DNA of 64,000 bases from Streptomyces misionensis (GCF_900104815.1 NZ_FNTD01000004.1:5410501-5474500); one strand, 5' to 3'; shown: positions 7,732-16,970, counted from the first letter of the stretch. Notes: generated by a model not told the origin, from the letters alone. Translations and numbers: made by a program.

Positions 7732-9097
7732 CGAGGTGACGCGCGGGAGCGATACGGAGGAGCCCCGCGCCAGAACCGGACCCCGCCACGCGGCCCCCAG
7801 AAAGCCGCTGTTCACCAGATTCCACATGCCGGCCGGCAAGGCGATAGCCACCGTGGCGATGCCGACGGCCGTGCTGATGGGCATGGGCTTCACCTCCACG
7901 CTCGCCATCGCGGCGGGCGGCGGCAGCGGCAGCCCGTCCCCGTCGACCACGGCCAAGAGCCTGACGGCCGACGAGTACAAGGACTGCGTCAAGGCGCTGG
8001 ACGACGCCAAGGACCCCTCGGCCTCGCCCTCGCCGTCCGCCTCGGCGGACCGGTCCGAGTCGCCGACGCCGTCGCCCTCCGCGAGCACCGGCACGGGCGA
8101 GGACGCCGCCAAGGACTCCGGCAAGGACACGTCCGGGTCGTCGTCCTCCGGCTCCGGCTCCGCCGGCTCGGACTCGGCCGATTCAGGTTCGGCCGACTCG
8201 GGTTCGGCCGGGAAGAGCGCGCCGAAGCCGGCCGAGACCTCCGGGTCGGCCGGCTCGGACTCCGGTGCGACGACGCCCGGTCCGTCGGCGGGCCAGAACG
8301 GCGGCGGGCTGCTGGGCACCATCGGCGACACGCTCGGGAACATCCTCACCGGCGGGGCGAAGGACACCCCCACGGCGTCCGCGAGCCCCACGCCCACGGC
8401 GACCCCGTCCGCCTCGGCGTCTGGCTCGAAGCTCACCGACACCGTCAAGGACACCACGTCCAAGACCGTCAAGACGGTCGGGGACACGGTGAAGAACACC
8501 ACGGACACGGTCTCCAAGGCGGCCGACGACGCGGGCAAGGCGGTCAAGGACACGGCCGGGTCGGCCACCGCGAGCCCGTCCGCGAGCGCCGACCCGTCGG
8601 CGAGCGCGACCCCCTCGGCCGAGGACTGCCCGGCGGCCACCACCGCCGAGGGCGGCGTCGACAACCAGGTGCCGGTGGCGGACGACCCCTGGTACCTCAG
8701 CGCCAGCTCGCTGCTGCTGAAGGGCGCCGACTACCAGGGCATCGTCGAGGTCAGGGCGGCGAACGGCACCACCAAGAAGGCGCTGAAGTACGTGGTCTCC
8801 GACGGCACCGACATCGGCGACCTGCACCAGACGGTGGAGGACAAGCTCACCGGCAAGACGTACCACGTCCAGGCCGCCAAGGGCTCGACGTCGACGATCC
8901 GCGACGGCAAGACCGTGATGTACACCGAGAAGATCTCGGGCAACCTGTTCGGGCTGATCCCCATGACGTTCAGCCCCGACAGCCCGCCCCCGCTGAACCT
9001 CCCGCTGATCTACTTCACCAATGTGAAGGTGACCCAGGCGGCCCAGTTCGGCGGCACCCTGCACGTGCCCGGGATGCACGTGTACACGACCGGCTGA
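7721..9097 (+). CDS. Exported Ser/Ala/Pro-rich protein with conserved C-terminal domain
   Basis: The protein has 458 residues. The GTG at 7721 overlaps the DUF6114 stop, with GGGAGG before it. A hydrophobic export segment at about 45-65 (ATVAMPTAVLMGMGFTSTLA) is followed by about 240 residues of low complexity: runs of Ser-Ala-Asp, SASPSPSAS-type repeats and Lys/Thr-rich KDTTSKTVKTVGDTVKNTTD. This resembles a long extended wall-spanning stalk. The last 150 residues are a compact globular domain without a motif I recognise. The gene ends 40 bp before a very strong hairpin. A cell-surface protein is likely; its function is unknown. Confidence 0.8.
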   Translation: MPADEVTRGSDTEEPRARTGPRHAAPRKPLFTRFHMPAGKAIATVAMPTAVLMGMGFTSTLAIAAGGGSGSPSPSTTAKSLTADEYKDCVKALDDAKDPSASPSPSASADRSESPTPSPSASTGTGEDAAKDSGKDTSGSSSSGSGSAGSDSADSGSADSGSAGKSAPKPAETSGSAGSDSGATTPGPSAGQNGGGLLGTIGDTLGNILTGGAKDTPTASASPTPTATPSASASGSKLTDTVKDTTSKTVKTVGDTVKNTTDTVSKAADDAGKAVKDTAGSATASPSASADPSASATPSAEDCPAATTAEGGVDNQVPVADDPWYLSASSLLLKGADYQGIVEVRAANGTTKKALKYVVSDGTDIGDLHQTVEDKLTGKTYHVQAAKGSTSTIRDGKTVMYTEKISGNLFGLIPMTFSPDSPPPLNLPLIYFTNVKVTQAAQFGGTLHVPGMHVYTTG

Positions 9098-9136
9098 CCG
9101 GTCCCCGAGGCCCGTCCGGGAGCCGCGGCACAGCAG

Positions 9137-9165
9137 AGGGCGCCCCCCTTCGCGGGGGGCGCCCT
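9137..9165. terminator. Strong bidirectional terminator hairpin
   Basis: AGGGCGCCCCCC (9137-9148) and GGGGGGCGCCCT (9154-9165) pair perfectly over 12 bp around the loop TTCGC. It sits between the convergent DUF6230 operon and pyk and can serve both. Confidence 0.85.
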
Positions 9166-9195
9166 CAGCGCCGTACAAGACCCTCGTGGGGTACG

Positions 9196-10620
9196 TCAGT
9201 TGTCGCCGCCCAGGTGGTGCACCCGGATCATGTTGGTGGTGCCGGGGACGCCGGGGGGCGAGCCGGCGGTGATCACCACGGTGGCGCCCGTCTCGAAGCG
9301 GCCCAGCTTGGCCAGCTCCTGGTCCACCTGCTCGACCATGTCGTCGGTGGTGTTCACGAACGGCACCACGTGCGGCTCCACGCCCCAGCTCAGCGTGAGC
9401 TGGTTGCGGGTGCCCTCCTCGGTGGTGAAGGCGAGGATCGGCTGGGCGGCGCGGTAGCGCGACAGCCGGCGCGCGGTGTCACCGGACTTGGTGAACGCGA
9501 CCAGGCCCCGGCCGCCGAGGAAGTCGGCGATCTCGCAGGCCGCGCGGGCCACCGAACCGCCCTGGGTGCGCGGCTTCTTGCCCGGCACCAGCGGCTGGAG
9601 GCCCTTGGAGAGCAGCTCCTGCTCGGCGGCCTGGACGATCTTCGACATCGTCTTGACCGTCTCGATCGGGTAGGCGCCCACCGAGGACTCGGCGGACAGC
9701 ATCACCGCGTCGGCGCCGTCCAGGATCGCGTTGGCCACGTCGGAGGCCTCGGCGCGGGTCGGGCGGGAGTTGGTGATCATCGACTCCATCATCTGGGTCG
9801 CCACGATCACCGGCTTGGCGTTGCGCCGGCACAGCTCGATCAGGCGCTTCTGCACCATCGGGACCTTCTCGAGCGGGTACTCCACCGCGAGGTCGCCGCG
9901 GGCCACCATCACGGCGTCGAACGCCGCGACGACGTCCTGCATGTTCTCCACCGCCTGCGGCTTCTCCACCTTGGCGATGACCGGGACCCGGCGGCCCTCC
10001 TCGTCCATGACGCGGTGCACGTCCTGGACGTCCTTGGCGTCCCGCACGAAGGACAGCGCGACCAGGTCGCAGCCCATGCGCAGCGCGAACCGCAGGTCCT
10101 CGACATCCTTCTCGCTCAGCGCGGGCACGTTGACGGCCGCGCCGGGCAGGTTGATGCCCTTGTGGTCGGAGACGACACCGCCCTCGATGACGATGGTGCG
10201 GACCCGGGGGCCCTCCACGTCCACGACCTTCAGCTCGACGTTGCCGTCGTTGATCAGGACCTGGTCGCCGCGCGAGACGTCGCCCGGCAGCCCCTTGTAC
10301 GTCGTCCCGCAGATGTGCTTGTCGCCGGGCACGTCCTCGGTGGTGATGACGAACTCGTCACCGCGCTGGAGTTCGACCGGGCCCTCGGCGAAGGTCTCCA
10401 GACGGATCTTCGGGCCCTGGAGGTCGGCGAGGACGCCGATGGGCCGGCCGGTCTCCTTGGACGCGGCCCGGACGCGGTCGTACCGCGCCTGGTGCTCGGC
10501 GTGGGAGCCGTGGCTGAAGTTGAAGCGGGCCACGTTCATGCCCGCCTCGATCAGGGCGACGAGCATCTCGTGGGAGTCGACCGCGGGGCCGAGAGTACAG
10601 ACGATTTTCGAACGGCGCAT
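9196..10620 (-). CDS. pyk: Pyruvate kinase
   Basis: The protein has 474 residues and covers the full pyruvate kinase fold. It begins MRRSKIVCTLGPAVDS and carries NFSHGSHAEH, the ATP/PEP site residues in VMVARGDLAVEYPLEKVP, and MMESMITNSRPTRAEASDVANAILDG nearby. It makes pyruvate and ATP from PEP and ADP at the end of glycolysis. It lies 84 bp downstream of ackA on the same strand, but a TAGGAT box directly before its ATG gives it a promoter of its own. The neighbourhood (pfkA, pta, ackA) is a lower-glycolysis and acetate node. Confidence 0.97.
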   Translation of the reverse strand: MRRSKIVCTLGPAVDSHEMLVALIEAGMNVARFNFSHGSHAEHQARYDRVRAASKETGRPIGVLADLQGPKIRLETFAEGPVELQRGDEFVITTEDVPGDKHICGTTYKGLPGDVSRGDQVLINDGNVELKVVDVEGPRVRTIVIEGGVVSDHKGINLPGAAVNVPALSEKDVEDLRFALRMGCDLVALSFVRDAKDVQDVHRVMDEEGRRVPVIAKVEKPQAVENMQDVVAAFDAVMVARGDLAVEYPLEKVPMVQKRLIELCRRNAKPVIVATQMMESMITNSRPTRAEASDVANAILDGADAVMLSAESSVGAYPIETVKTMSKIVQAAEQELLSKGLQPLVPGKKPRTQGGSVARAACEIADFLGGRGLVAFTKSGDTARRLSRYRAAQPILAFTTEEGTRNQLTLSWGVEPHVVPFVNTTDDMVEQVDQELAKLGRFETGATVVITAGSPPGVPGTTNMIRVHHLGGDN

Positions 10621-10626
10621 GGGGCG

Positions 10627-10632
10627 ATCCTA
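10627..10632 (-). promoter_or_regulatory. pyk -10 box (TAGGAT), leaderless position
   Basis: On the minus strand TAGGAT lies 6 bases before the pyk ATG. No ribosome binding site fits, so the transcript probably starts at or within a few bases of the ATG. The -35 region is not consensus and coincides with a palindrome. Confidence 0.65.
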
Positions 10633-10647
10633 TCGGTTTGTTTCGCT

Positions 10648-10661
10648 ACGGAATATTCCGT
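10648..10661. promoter_or_regulatory. 14-bp perfect palindrome at the pyk -35 region
   Basis: ACGGAATATTCCGT is fully self-complementary and AT-rich in its centre. It sits about 16-29 bases upstream of the TAGGAT box, over the expected -35 element, which suits an activator or repressor site for pyk. Confidence 0.55.
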
Positions 10662-10704
10662 CTGGCGGAAGATACAAATGAGAGGCGTCCTGCTCAGGTG
10701 CTGC

Positions 10705-11913
10705 TCAATTGCTCTTTCCGACCAGCGCATAGGTCTGCGTCGCGATCTCCAGTTCTTCATCCGTCGGCACCACGGCCACGGCCACCCGCGCGGACGCCGG
10801 CGAAATCAGCCGTGCCCGCCCGTCGCGCACGGCGTTCAGCTCCGGGTCGACCGCCGCGCCCAGCCCCTCCAGGCCCGCGATCGCCGCCTCCCGCACGGGC
10901 GCCGCGTTCTCGCCGACCCCGGCGGTGAAGACGATCGCGTCCACCTTCCCGAGGACGGCGAAATAAGCGCCGATGTACTTCTTGAGCCGGTGAATGTAAA
11001 TGTCGAAGGCGAGAGCGGCCTCTTCGTCGCCCTCGTCGATCCGGCGGCGGATCTCGCGCATGTCGTTGTCCCCGCACAGACCGAACAGTCCGCTCCTCTT
11101 GTTGAGAAGAGTGTCGATCTCGTCCATGGACATTCCGCCAACCCGTGCCAAATGGAAGATGACGGCCGGGTCCAGATCACCGGATCGCGTACCCATCACC
11201 AGGCCCTCCAAAGGCGTCAGTCCCATGGAGGTGTCCACGCACCGGCCCCGCTCCACGGCGGAGGCCGAGGCGCCGTTGCCGAGGTGCAGCACGATCACGT
11301 TCGCCTCGGACGGGTCCTTGCCCAGCAGCCGCGCCGCCGCCCGCGAGACATAGGCGTGCGAGGTGCCGTGGAAGCCGTAGCGGCGCACGCGGTAGCGGTC
11401 GGCGATCCTCGGGTCGATCGCGTAGCGCGCGGCCGACTCCGGCATGGTGGTGTGGAACGCGGTGTCGAACACGGCGACCTGCGGCAGGTCGGGACGGAGC
11501 GCCCGGGCGGTGCGGATGCCGGTCAGATTGGCCGGGTTGTGCAGCGGGGCGACCGGGATCAGCCGCTCGATCTCGGTGATCACCCCGTCGTCGATCACCG
11601 TGGGCTCGGTGAAGAACATCCCGCCGTGCACCACCCGGTGCCCGATCGCGAGCAGGTCCGGCGAGTCGAGGCCCACGCCGTCCCGGGCCAGCTCCCCGGC
11701 GACCGCCTTGAGCGCCGCGTCGTGGTCGGCGATCGGGCCGTTCTGCTCCCGCGTCTCGCCGCCGGGGACGCAGGTGTGCTCGATCCGGGAGGTCTGCTCG
11801 CCGATCCGCTCGACCAGCCCGACGGCGAGCCGGCTCGCGTCCCGCATGTCGAGCAGCTGGTACTTCAGCGAGGAGGAACCGGAGTTGAGGACGAGGACAC
11901 GGGTCGCGGTCAC
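10705..11913 (-). CDS. ackA: Acetate kinase
   Basis: The protein has 402 residues, the usual length. Family signatures are NSGSSSLKYQLLD at the start, HRVVHGG, HNPANLTGI, FDTAFHTTMP, GTSHAYVSRAAA, HLGNGASASAV and FTAGVGENA. It exchanges acetyl phosphate and ADP with acetate and ATP. The GTG at 11913 overlaps the pta stop by 4 bases (GTGA), so the two are translationally coupled and together form the acetate switch. Overlong frames here that run into pta are artefacts. Confidence 0.97.
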   Translation of the reverse strand: MTATRVLVLNSGSSSLKYQLLDMRDASRLAVGLVERIGEQTSRIEHTCVPGGETREQNGPIADHDAALKAVAGELARDGVGLDSPDLLAIGHRVVHGGMFFTEPTVIDDGVITEIERLIPVAPLHNPANLTGIRTARALRPDLPQVAVFDTAFHTTMPESAARYAIDPRIADRYRVRRYGFHGTSHAYVSRAAARLLGKDPSEANVIVLHLGNGASASAVERGRCVDTSMGLTPLEGLVMGTRSGDLDPAVIFHLARVGGMSMDEIDTLLNKRSGLFGLCGDNDMREIRRRIDEGDEEAALAFDIYIHRLKKYIGAYFAVLGKVDAIVFTAGVGENAAPVREAAIAGLEGLGAAVDPELNAVRDGRARLISPASARVAVAVVPTDEELEIATQTYALVGKSN

Positions 11914-14009
11914 GGTACGGGCACGCTCTCTGCTCGGTCGGCGGATGTCTGGGCCTGGATGGCGGTGATGGCCACGGTCGTCACGATGTCCTGCACCAGG
12001 GCGCCCCGGGACAGGTCGTTGACCGGCTTGCGCAGCCCCTGGAGGACCGGGCCGACGGCGATCGCGCCGGCCGAGCGCTGCACGGCCTTGTAGGTGTTGT
12101 TGCCGGTGTTGAGGTCCGGGAAGATCAGCACGGTGGCCTGTCCGGCGACCTCGGAGCCGGGAAGCTTGGTGGCGGCGACGGACGGCTCCACCGCCGCGTC
12201 GTACTGGATCGGCCCCTCGATCTTCAGGTCGGGCCGGCGGGCCCGCACCAGTTCGGTGGCCGCGCGCACCTTGTCGACGTCGGCGCCCGAGCCGGAGGTG
12301 CCCGTGGAGTACGACAGCATCGCGATCCGCGGCTCCACCCCGAACCGGGCCGCGGTGACGGCCGACTGGACGGCGATGTCCGCCAGCTGCTCGGCGTCCG
12401 GGTCCGGGTTGACCGCGCAGTCGCCGTAGACCAGCACCTTGTCGGCCAGGCACATGAAGAACACCGAGGAGACGATCGAGGCCTCCGGGCGGGTCTTGAT
12501 GATCTCGAAGGCCGGGCGGATGGTGGCCGCCGTGGAGTGCACCGAACCGGAGACCATGCCGTCGGCCAGGCCCTCCTCGACCATCAGGGTGCCGAAGTAG
12601 TTCACGTCCGAGACCACGTCGTACGCCAGCTCGACCGTGACGCCCTTGTGGGCGCGCAGGGCCGCGTACTTCTCGGCGAAGGCGTCGCGCAGCTCGGAGG
12701 TGGCCGGGTCGATCAGCCGGGTGTCGCCGAGGTCGATGCCGAGGTCGGCGGCCTGCTTGCGGATCCGGTCGACGGGCCCCAGCAGGGTCAGCTCGCACAC
12801 GCCCCGGCGCATCAGCACCTCGGCCGCGTGCAGCACCCGCTCCTCGGTGCCCTCCGGCAGCACCACCCGGCGCCGGTCGGCGCGGGCCCGCTCCAGCAGC
12901 TTGTGCTCGAACATCATCGGGGTGACCCGGTCGCCGCTGGACGCCGCGACCCGGCTCGCCAGGTCCACGGTGTCGACATGGCGCTCGAACAGGCCCAGCG
13001 CGGTCTCCGCCTTGCGCGGGGTGGCGGCCGTCATCCGGCCCTCCAGCGAGAACAGCCGCTCGGCCGTCGGGAAGCTGTTGCCGCGCACGGACAGCACCGG
13101 GGTGCCGGGGGCGAGCCGGGCCGCCAGGGTGAGGATCTCCTCGCTCGGCACCTCGTCCAGGGTGAGCAGCACACCGGCTATGGGCGGGGTGCCGGCGCTG
13201 TGCGCGGCCAGCGCGCCGACGACCAGGTCGGCGCGGTCGCCGGGGGTGACGACCAGGCAGCCCGGGGTCAGCGCGGGCAGGAAGTTCGGCAGCATCGCGC
13301 CGCCGAAGACGAAGTCGAGGGTGTCCCGGGCGAGCCCGGAGTCGTCGCCGAGCAGCACCTTGGCGTCGAGGGCCTGGGCGATCTGGGCGACGGTCGGCGC
13401 GGACAGCGCGGGCTCGTCGGGCAGCACGTAGCAGGGCACCGGAAGCCGGGAGGACAGCCGTGCGGCGAGGTCGTCGCGGTCCTCCCGGGCCACCCGGTTG
13501 GCGATCATCGCGAGCACGTCGCAGCCGAGGCCGTGGTAGGCCCTATAGGCGTTGCGGACCTCCGCGCGCACCGACTCGGCGGAGTGGGCGCGGCCGCCGA
13601 CCACCGGGAGCACGGAGGCGCCGAACTCGTTGGCGAGGCGGGCGTTGAGGGCCAGCTCGTCCGGGAGCTGGGTGGCGGCGTAGTCGGTGCCGAGGACGAG
13701 GACCACGTCGTAGTCGCGGGCCAGCCGGTGGAAGCGGTCGACGAGGGCGGAGACCAGCTCGTCGGTGCCGCGCTCGGCCTGGAGCGCGGACGCCTCGCGG
13801 TAGTCCATGCCGACCACGGTCGCGGGGTCCTGGGAGAGGCGGTAGCGCGCCCGCAGCAGGTCGAACATCCGGTCGGGCCCGTCGTGCACGAGCGGACGGA
13901 AGACGCCCACCCGGTCGGCCTGCCGGGTCAGGAGTTCCATGACCCCCAGCTCCACGACCTGGCGGCCGTCGCCCCGGTCGATGCCGGTCACGTACACGCT
14001 GCGCGTCAC
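11910..14009 (-). CDS. pta: Phosphate acetyltransferase, long form
   Basis: The protein has 699 residues in three parts: an N-terminal P-loop/BioD-like domain (about 1-210, VYVTGIDRGDGRQ), a central DRTGG-like domain (about 215-330), and the C-terminal PTA catalytic domain (about 380-699) with PEGTEERVLHAAEV, YSTGTSGSG and FPDLNTGNNTYK. It converts acetyl-CoA and phosphate into acetyl phosphate for AckA. I chose the GTG at 14009 because GGAGTGGA precedes it; upstream in-frame sequence lacks coding character. It is divergent from pfkA. Confidence 0.95.
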   Translation of the reverse strand: MTRSVYVTGIDRGDGRQVVELGVMELLTRQADRVGVFRPLVHDGPDRMFDLLRARYRLSQDPATVVGMDYREASALQAERGTDELVSALVDRFHRLARDYDVVLVLGTDYAATQLPDELALNARLANEFGASVLPVVGGRAHSAESVRAEVRNAYRAYHGLGCDVLAMIANRVAREDRDDLAARLSSRLPVPCYVLPDEPALSAPTVAQIAQALDAKVLLGDDSGLARDTLDFVFGGAMLPNFLPALTPGCLVVTPGDRADLVVGALAAHSAGTPPIAGVLLTLDEVPSEEILTLAARLAPGTPVLSVRGNSFPTAERLFSLEGRMTAATPRKAETALGLFERHVDTVDLASRVAASSGDRVTPMMFEHKLLERARADRRRVVLPEGTEERVLHAAEVLMRRGVCELTLLGPVDRIRKQAADLGIDLGDTRLIDPATSELRDAFAEKYAALRAHKGVTVELAYDVVSDVNYFGTLMVEEGLADGMVSGSVHSTAATIRPAFEIIKTRPEASIVSSVFFMCLADKVLVYGDCAVNPDPDAEQLADIAVQSAVTAARFGVEPRIAMLSYSTGTSGSGADVDKVRAATELVRARRPDLKIEGPIQYDAAVEPSVAATKLPGSEVAGQATVLIFPDLNTGNNTYKAVQRSAGAIAVGPVLQGLRKPVNDLSRGALVQDIVTTVAITAIQAQTSADRAESVPVP

Positions 14010-14083
14010 GTGTCCACTCCGTTTCTCATGTCGGCACAAAAGGGTCGGCACAAAAATCGCCCACCGAGGTGAGCAGAACCCTC

Positions 14084-14112
14084 TTGACAGTACCCCTCGG
14101 CCGGGATAAGGC
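14084..14112 (+). promoter_or_regulatory. Candidate pfkA promoter
   Basis: TTGACA (14084-14089), a 17-bp spacer and TAAGGC (14107-14112) lie about 90 bases before the pfkA ATG. The -35 is perfect and the -10 is weak. Confidence 0.4.
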
Positions 14113-14201
14113 GCCCGTCAGGATCGAGGGGGCGCCCGGCGGACGTGAAAGAATCGGAGACGGCGCACGCACGGACCACAGCGAGCAGGAGACAGAGCAC
14201 G

Positions 14202-15227
14202 ATGCGCATCGGAGTACTCACCGCGGGCGGCGACTGCCCCGGCCTCAACGCCGTGATCCGTTCGGTCGTGCACCGGGCGGTGACGCAGTACGACGACGAG
14301 ATCATCGGTTTCGAGGACGGCTACCGGGGTCTGCTGGACCGCCACTACCGGACCCTCGACCTGGACGCGGTCGGCGGCATCCTGGCCCTCGGCGGCACCA
14401 TCCTCGGCTCGTCCCGCCTGGAGCGCGACCGGCTCCGGGAGGCCTGTGAGCGGGCCACCGACATGGCCGAGGAGTTCGGCATCGACGCGCTGATCCCGAT
14501 CGGCGGCGAGGGCACCCTGACGGCGGCCCGGATGCTGTCCGACGCGGGGCTGCCGGTCGTCGGTGTGCCCAAGACGATCGACAACGACATCTCCTCCACC
14601 GACCGCACCTTCGGCTTCGACACCGCCGTCGGGGTCGCCACCGAGGCGATGGACCGGCTGAAGACCACCGCCGAGTCCCACCAGCGCGTGATGGTCGTCG
14701 AGGTCATGGGGCGGCACGCGGGCTGGATCGCCCTGGAGTCCGGCATGGCCGCCGGCGCCCACGGCATCTGCCTGCCCGAGCGGCCCTTCGACCCGGCCGA
14801 CCTGGTCAAGATGGTCGAGGAGCGCTTCGCCCGCGGCAAGAAGTTCGCCGTCATCTGCGTCGCCGAGGGCGCCCACCCGGCCGAGGGCACCATGGACTAC
14901 GGCAAGGGCGAGATCGACCAGTACGGCCACGAGCGCTTCCAGGGCATCGGCACCGCGCTGGCGTACGAGCTGGAGCGGCGCCTCGGCAAGGAGGCCAAGC
15001 CGGTCATCCTCGGCCATGTGCAGCGCGGCGGCGTGCCCACCGCGTACGACCGCGTCCTCGCCACCCGCTTCGGCTGGCACGCCGTGGAGGCCGCCCACCG
15101 CGGGGACTTCGGCAAGATGACCGCCCTGCGCGGCACCGACGTCGTGATGGTCCCGCTGGCGGAGGCGGTCACCGAGCTGAAGACGGTCCCGAAGAGCCGG
15201 ATGGAGGAGGCGGAGTCGGTCTTCTGA
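14202..15227 (+). CDS. pfkA: ATP-dependent 6-phosphofructokinase
   Basis: The protein has 341 residues. It phosphorylates fructose 6-phosphate, the committed step of glycolysis. The N-terminus MRIGVLTAGGDCPGLNAVIR and PKTIDNDISSTDRTFGF hold the substrate and Mg sites. Residue 104 is Gly (GGEGT), which marks ATP as phosphoryl donor, while residue 124 is Lys (PKTID), normally a pyrophosphate-enzyme residue. This G104/K124 mix is the known actinobacterial type. The ATG at 14202 follows AGGAGACAG; earlier in-frame starts add a poorly coding leader. It is divergent from pta-ackA. Confidence 0.95.
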   Translation: MRIGVLTAGGDCPGLNAVIRSVVHRAVTQYDDEIIGFEDGYRGLLDRHYRTLDLDAVGGILALGGTILGSSRLERDRLREACERATDMAEEFGIDALIPIGGEGTLTAARMLSDAGLPVVGVPKTIDNDISSTDRTFGFDTAVGVATEAMDRLKTTAESHQRVMVVEVMGRHAGWIALESGMAAGAHGICLPERPFDPADLVKMVEERFARGKKFAVICVAEGAHPAEGTMDYGKGEIDQYGHERFQGIGTALAYELERRLGKEAKPVILGHVQRGGVPTAYDRVLATRFGWHAVEAAHRGDFGKMTALRGTDVVMVPLAEAVTELKTVPKSRMEEAESVF

Positions 15228-15243
15228 CCGGCCCGCGCCGCCA

Positions 15244-15269
15244 GGGGAGCCGCCGGACGGCGGCACCCC
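15244..15269. terminator. Hairpin between convergent pfkA and permease genes
   Basis: GGGGAGCCGCCG and CGGCGGCACCCC pair with one mismatch around a very short loop, 17 bp after the pfkA stop and 17 bp after the permease stop on the other strand. Confidence 0.55.
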
Positions 15270-15285
15270 CGGCGGTCGCCCGGCG

Positions 15286-16113
15286 TCAGCCCTTGACCGC
15301 GCCGCCCAGCGCGAAGCCGTTGCCCAGGCGGCGGGCGACCAGCGCGTAGAGCAGGATCACCGGGGTCGAGTAGACGACGGAGAAGGCGGCCAACTGCCCG
15401 TAGGCGACCATGCCGCGGTTGCCGAAGAAGTCGTTGACGCTGACCGAGGCCGGCATCCGGTCCGGGCTGAGCAGCAGCATGAAGGGGACGAAGAAGTTCC
15501 CCCACATCATCACGAACGAGAACACCGTGACGACGGCGAGGCCCGGCCCCATCAGCGGCAGCACGATCCGCAGCAGCGACTGGAGCGGGGAGGCCCCGTC
15601 GGTCCAGGCCGCCTCCTCCAGCTCCCTCGGCACCCCGTCCATGAAGTTCTTCGTCAGCCAGATGGCGAACGGGAGCTGGGTGGCGGCGAAGAACAGGATC
15701 GTGCCCTCGAAGGTGTCGATCAGGTTCACCCGCACGAACAGCGCGTAGACCGGCACCATGATCGCCGTGATGGGCAGGCTGGTGGCGAACAGGATCGTCA
15801 GCAGGAACGGCCGGTTGAGCCGGGAGCGGAACCGCGACAGCGGATAGGCGGCCAGCGCGGCGCAGGCGACGGTCAGCGCGGTGGCGAACCCGCACAGCAC
15901 CAGGCTGTTGAGCATCGGGGTGTAGGTGATGTCCGGGGTCAGGATCGCCCGGAAGTTGCCCAGGGTGAGCGGGTGCGGGAGCCGCACCCGCAGACCGGCG
16001 TGTGGGTCCACGGCGGCCAGTACCACCCAGGCCAGCGGCAGCGCGAACGCGGCGGCCACCAGCAGCAGACAGGCGTCCGCGGCGAGCCTGCGGGCGGGGC
16101 GGGAGCGGGCCAT
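15286..16113 (-). CDS. Carbohydrate ABC transporter permease, MalG type
   Basis: The protein has 275 residues with six predicted membrane helices. The EAA loop ELEEAAWTDGASPLQSLLRI, which contacts the ATPase, lies at about 185-205. This is the C-terminal-type sugar permease (MalG/UgpE class). Its ATG shares one base with the stop of the preceding permease (TGATG), so they are translationally coupled. It forms the membrane channel with the next upstream gene. The substrate is not evident. The operon encodes no ATPase. Confidence 0.93.
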   Translation of the reverse strand: MARSRPARRLAADACLLLVAAAFALPLAWVVLAAVDPHAGLRVRLPHPLTLGNFRAILTPDITYTPMLNSLVLCGFATALTVACAALAAYPLSRFRSRLNRPFLLTILFATSLPITAIMVPVYALFVRVNLIDTFEGTILFFAATQLPFAIWLTKNFMDGVPRELEEAAWTDGASPLQSLLRIVLPLMGPGLAVVTVFSFVMMWGNFFVPFMLLLSPDRMPASVSVNDFFGNRGMVAYGQLAAFSVVYSTPVILLYALVARRLGNGFALGGAVKG

Positions 16114-16970
16114 CAGACCTCCGTCCGCAGCAGCCGCAGGTACACGACCGAGAACAGGGAGCCGACCAGCAGCAGGAGCAGGGCGACCGCGGTGCCGTAG
16201 CCGATCATGCTGTTCTGGAAGGCCTGTTCGTACATGAACAGCGGCAGGGTCTGGCTCCTGTCGCCCGGACCGCCCCGTGTCATCACCCAGATCAGCCCGA
16301 ACACCGAGAGGGTCTGGAGGGTGTTGAGCATGAGGTTGGTGCCGATGGAGCGGCGGATCATCGGCAGGGTGACGTGCCACAGCCGCCGCCAGCCGCCCGC
16401 CCCGTCCACCTCGGCGGCCTCCGTGATCTCGGCCGGGATCTCGTCCAGCGCCGCCGAGTAGACCAGCATCGAGAACGCGGTCCCGCGCCACACGTTGGCG
16501 AACGACACCGCGAGGATCGGCAGCGTGTACAGCCAGTTCTGGCGGGGCAGGTGGAGCCAGCCGAGGACGGCGTCCAGGGTGCCCTCGCGCCGGAAGAACG
16601 CGTACAGCAGGAACCCCGCGACCACCTCCGGCAGCACCCAGGCGGTGACCACCACCGCGCCGGTCACCGCCCGCACCGGCCGCGACGCCCGCCTCATCAG
16701 CGCGGCCAGCGCGAGCCCCAGGGTGTTCTGCCCGACGATCGAGGACAGCACGGTGAACACCAGCGTCAGCCATACCGCGTTGAGGAAACCGGCGTCCCCG
16801 AAGGCCCGGCGGAAGTTGGCGAGCCCCACGAAGGAGGAGTGCGCCTGGCCGGTCAGCTGCAGATCGGTGAAGGCGATGAGGACGCAGTAGGCGATGGGTC
16901 CGGCGAGGAAGAGCAGCAGCAGGACGACGGCGGGCGCGACCGGGAGCGTCCGGGTGAGCCGCTGCCTCAC
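16113..16970 (-). CDS. Carbohydrate ABC transporter permease, MalF type
   Basis: The protein has 285 residues with six predicted helices, beginning at VAPAVVLLLLFLAGPIAYC. The EAA loop EITEAAEVDGAGGWRRLWHV is at about 190-210. It is the N-terminal-type sugar permease (MalF/UgpA class). The GTG at 16970 overlaps the end of the binding-protein gene (GTGA), and its own stop overlaps the MalG-type permease. Gene order binding protein, MalF, MalG is standard. Confidence 0.93.
   Translation of the reverse strand: MRQRLTRTLPVAPAVVLLLLFLAGPIAYCVLIAFTDLQLTGQAHSSFVGLANFRRAFGDAGFLNAVWLTLVFTVLSSIVGQNTLGLALAALMRRASRPVRAVTGAVVVTAWVLPEVVAGFLLYAFFRREGTLDAVLGWLHLPRQNWLYTLPILAVSFANVWRGTAFSMLVYSAALDEIPAEITEAAEVDGAGGWRRLWHVTLPMIRRSIGTNLMLNTLQTLSVFGLIWVMTRGGPGDRSQTLPLFMYEQAFQNSMIGYGTAVALLLLLVGSLFSVVYLRLLRTEV

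Noticed and set aside
8000..8630. Ser/Ala codon repeats as a tandem repeat or CRISPR-like array
   Set aside because: The repeats are irregular, in frame and explained by a low-complexity protein stalk.
10705..12798. 697-codon frame that contains AckA at its C-terminus
   Set aside because: Its N-terminal 295 residues are an out-of-frame reading of pta. The true start is the GTG at 11913, which overlaps the pta stop.
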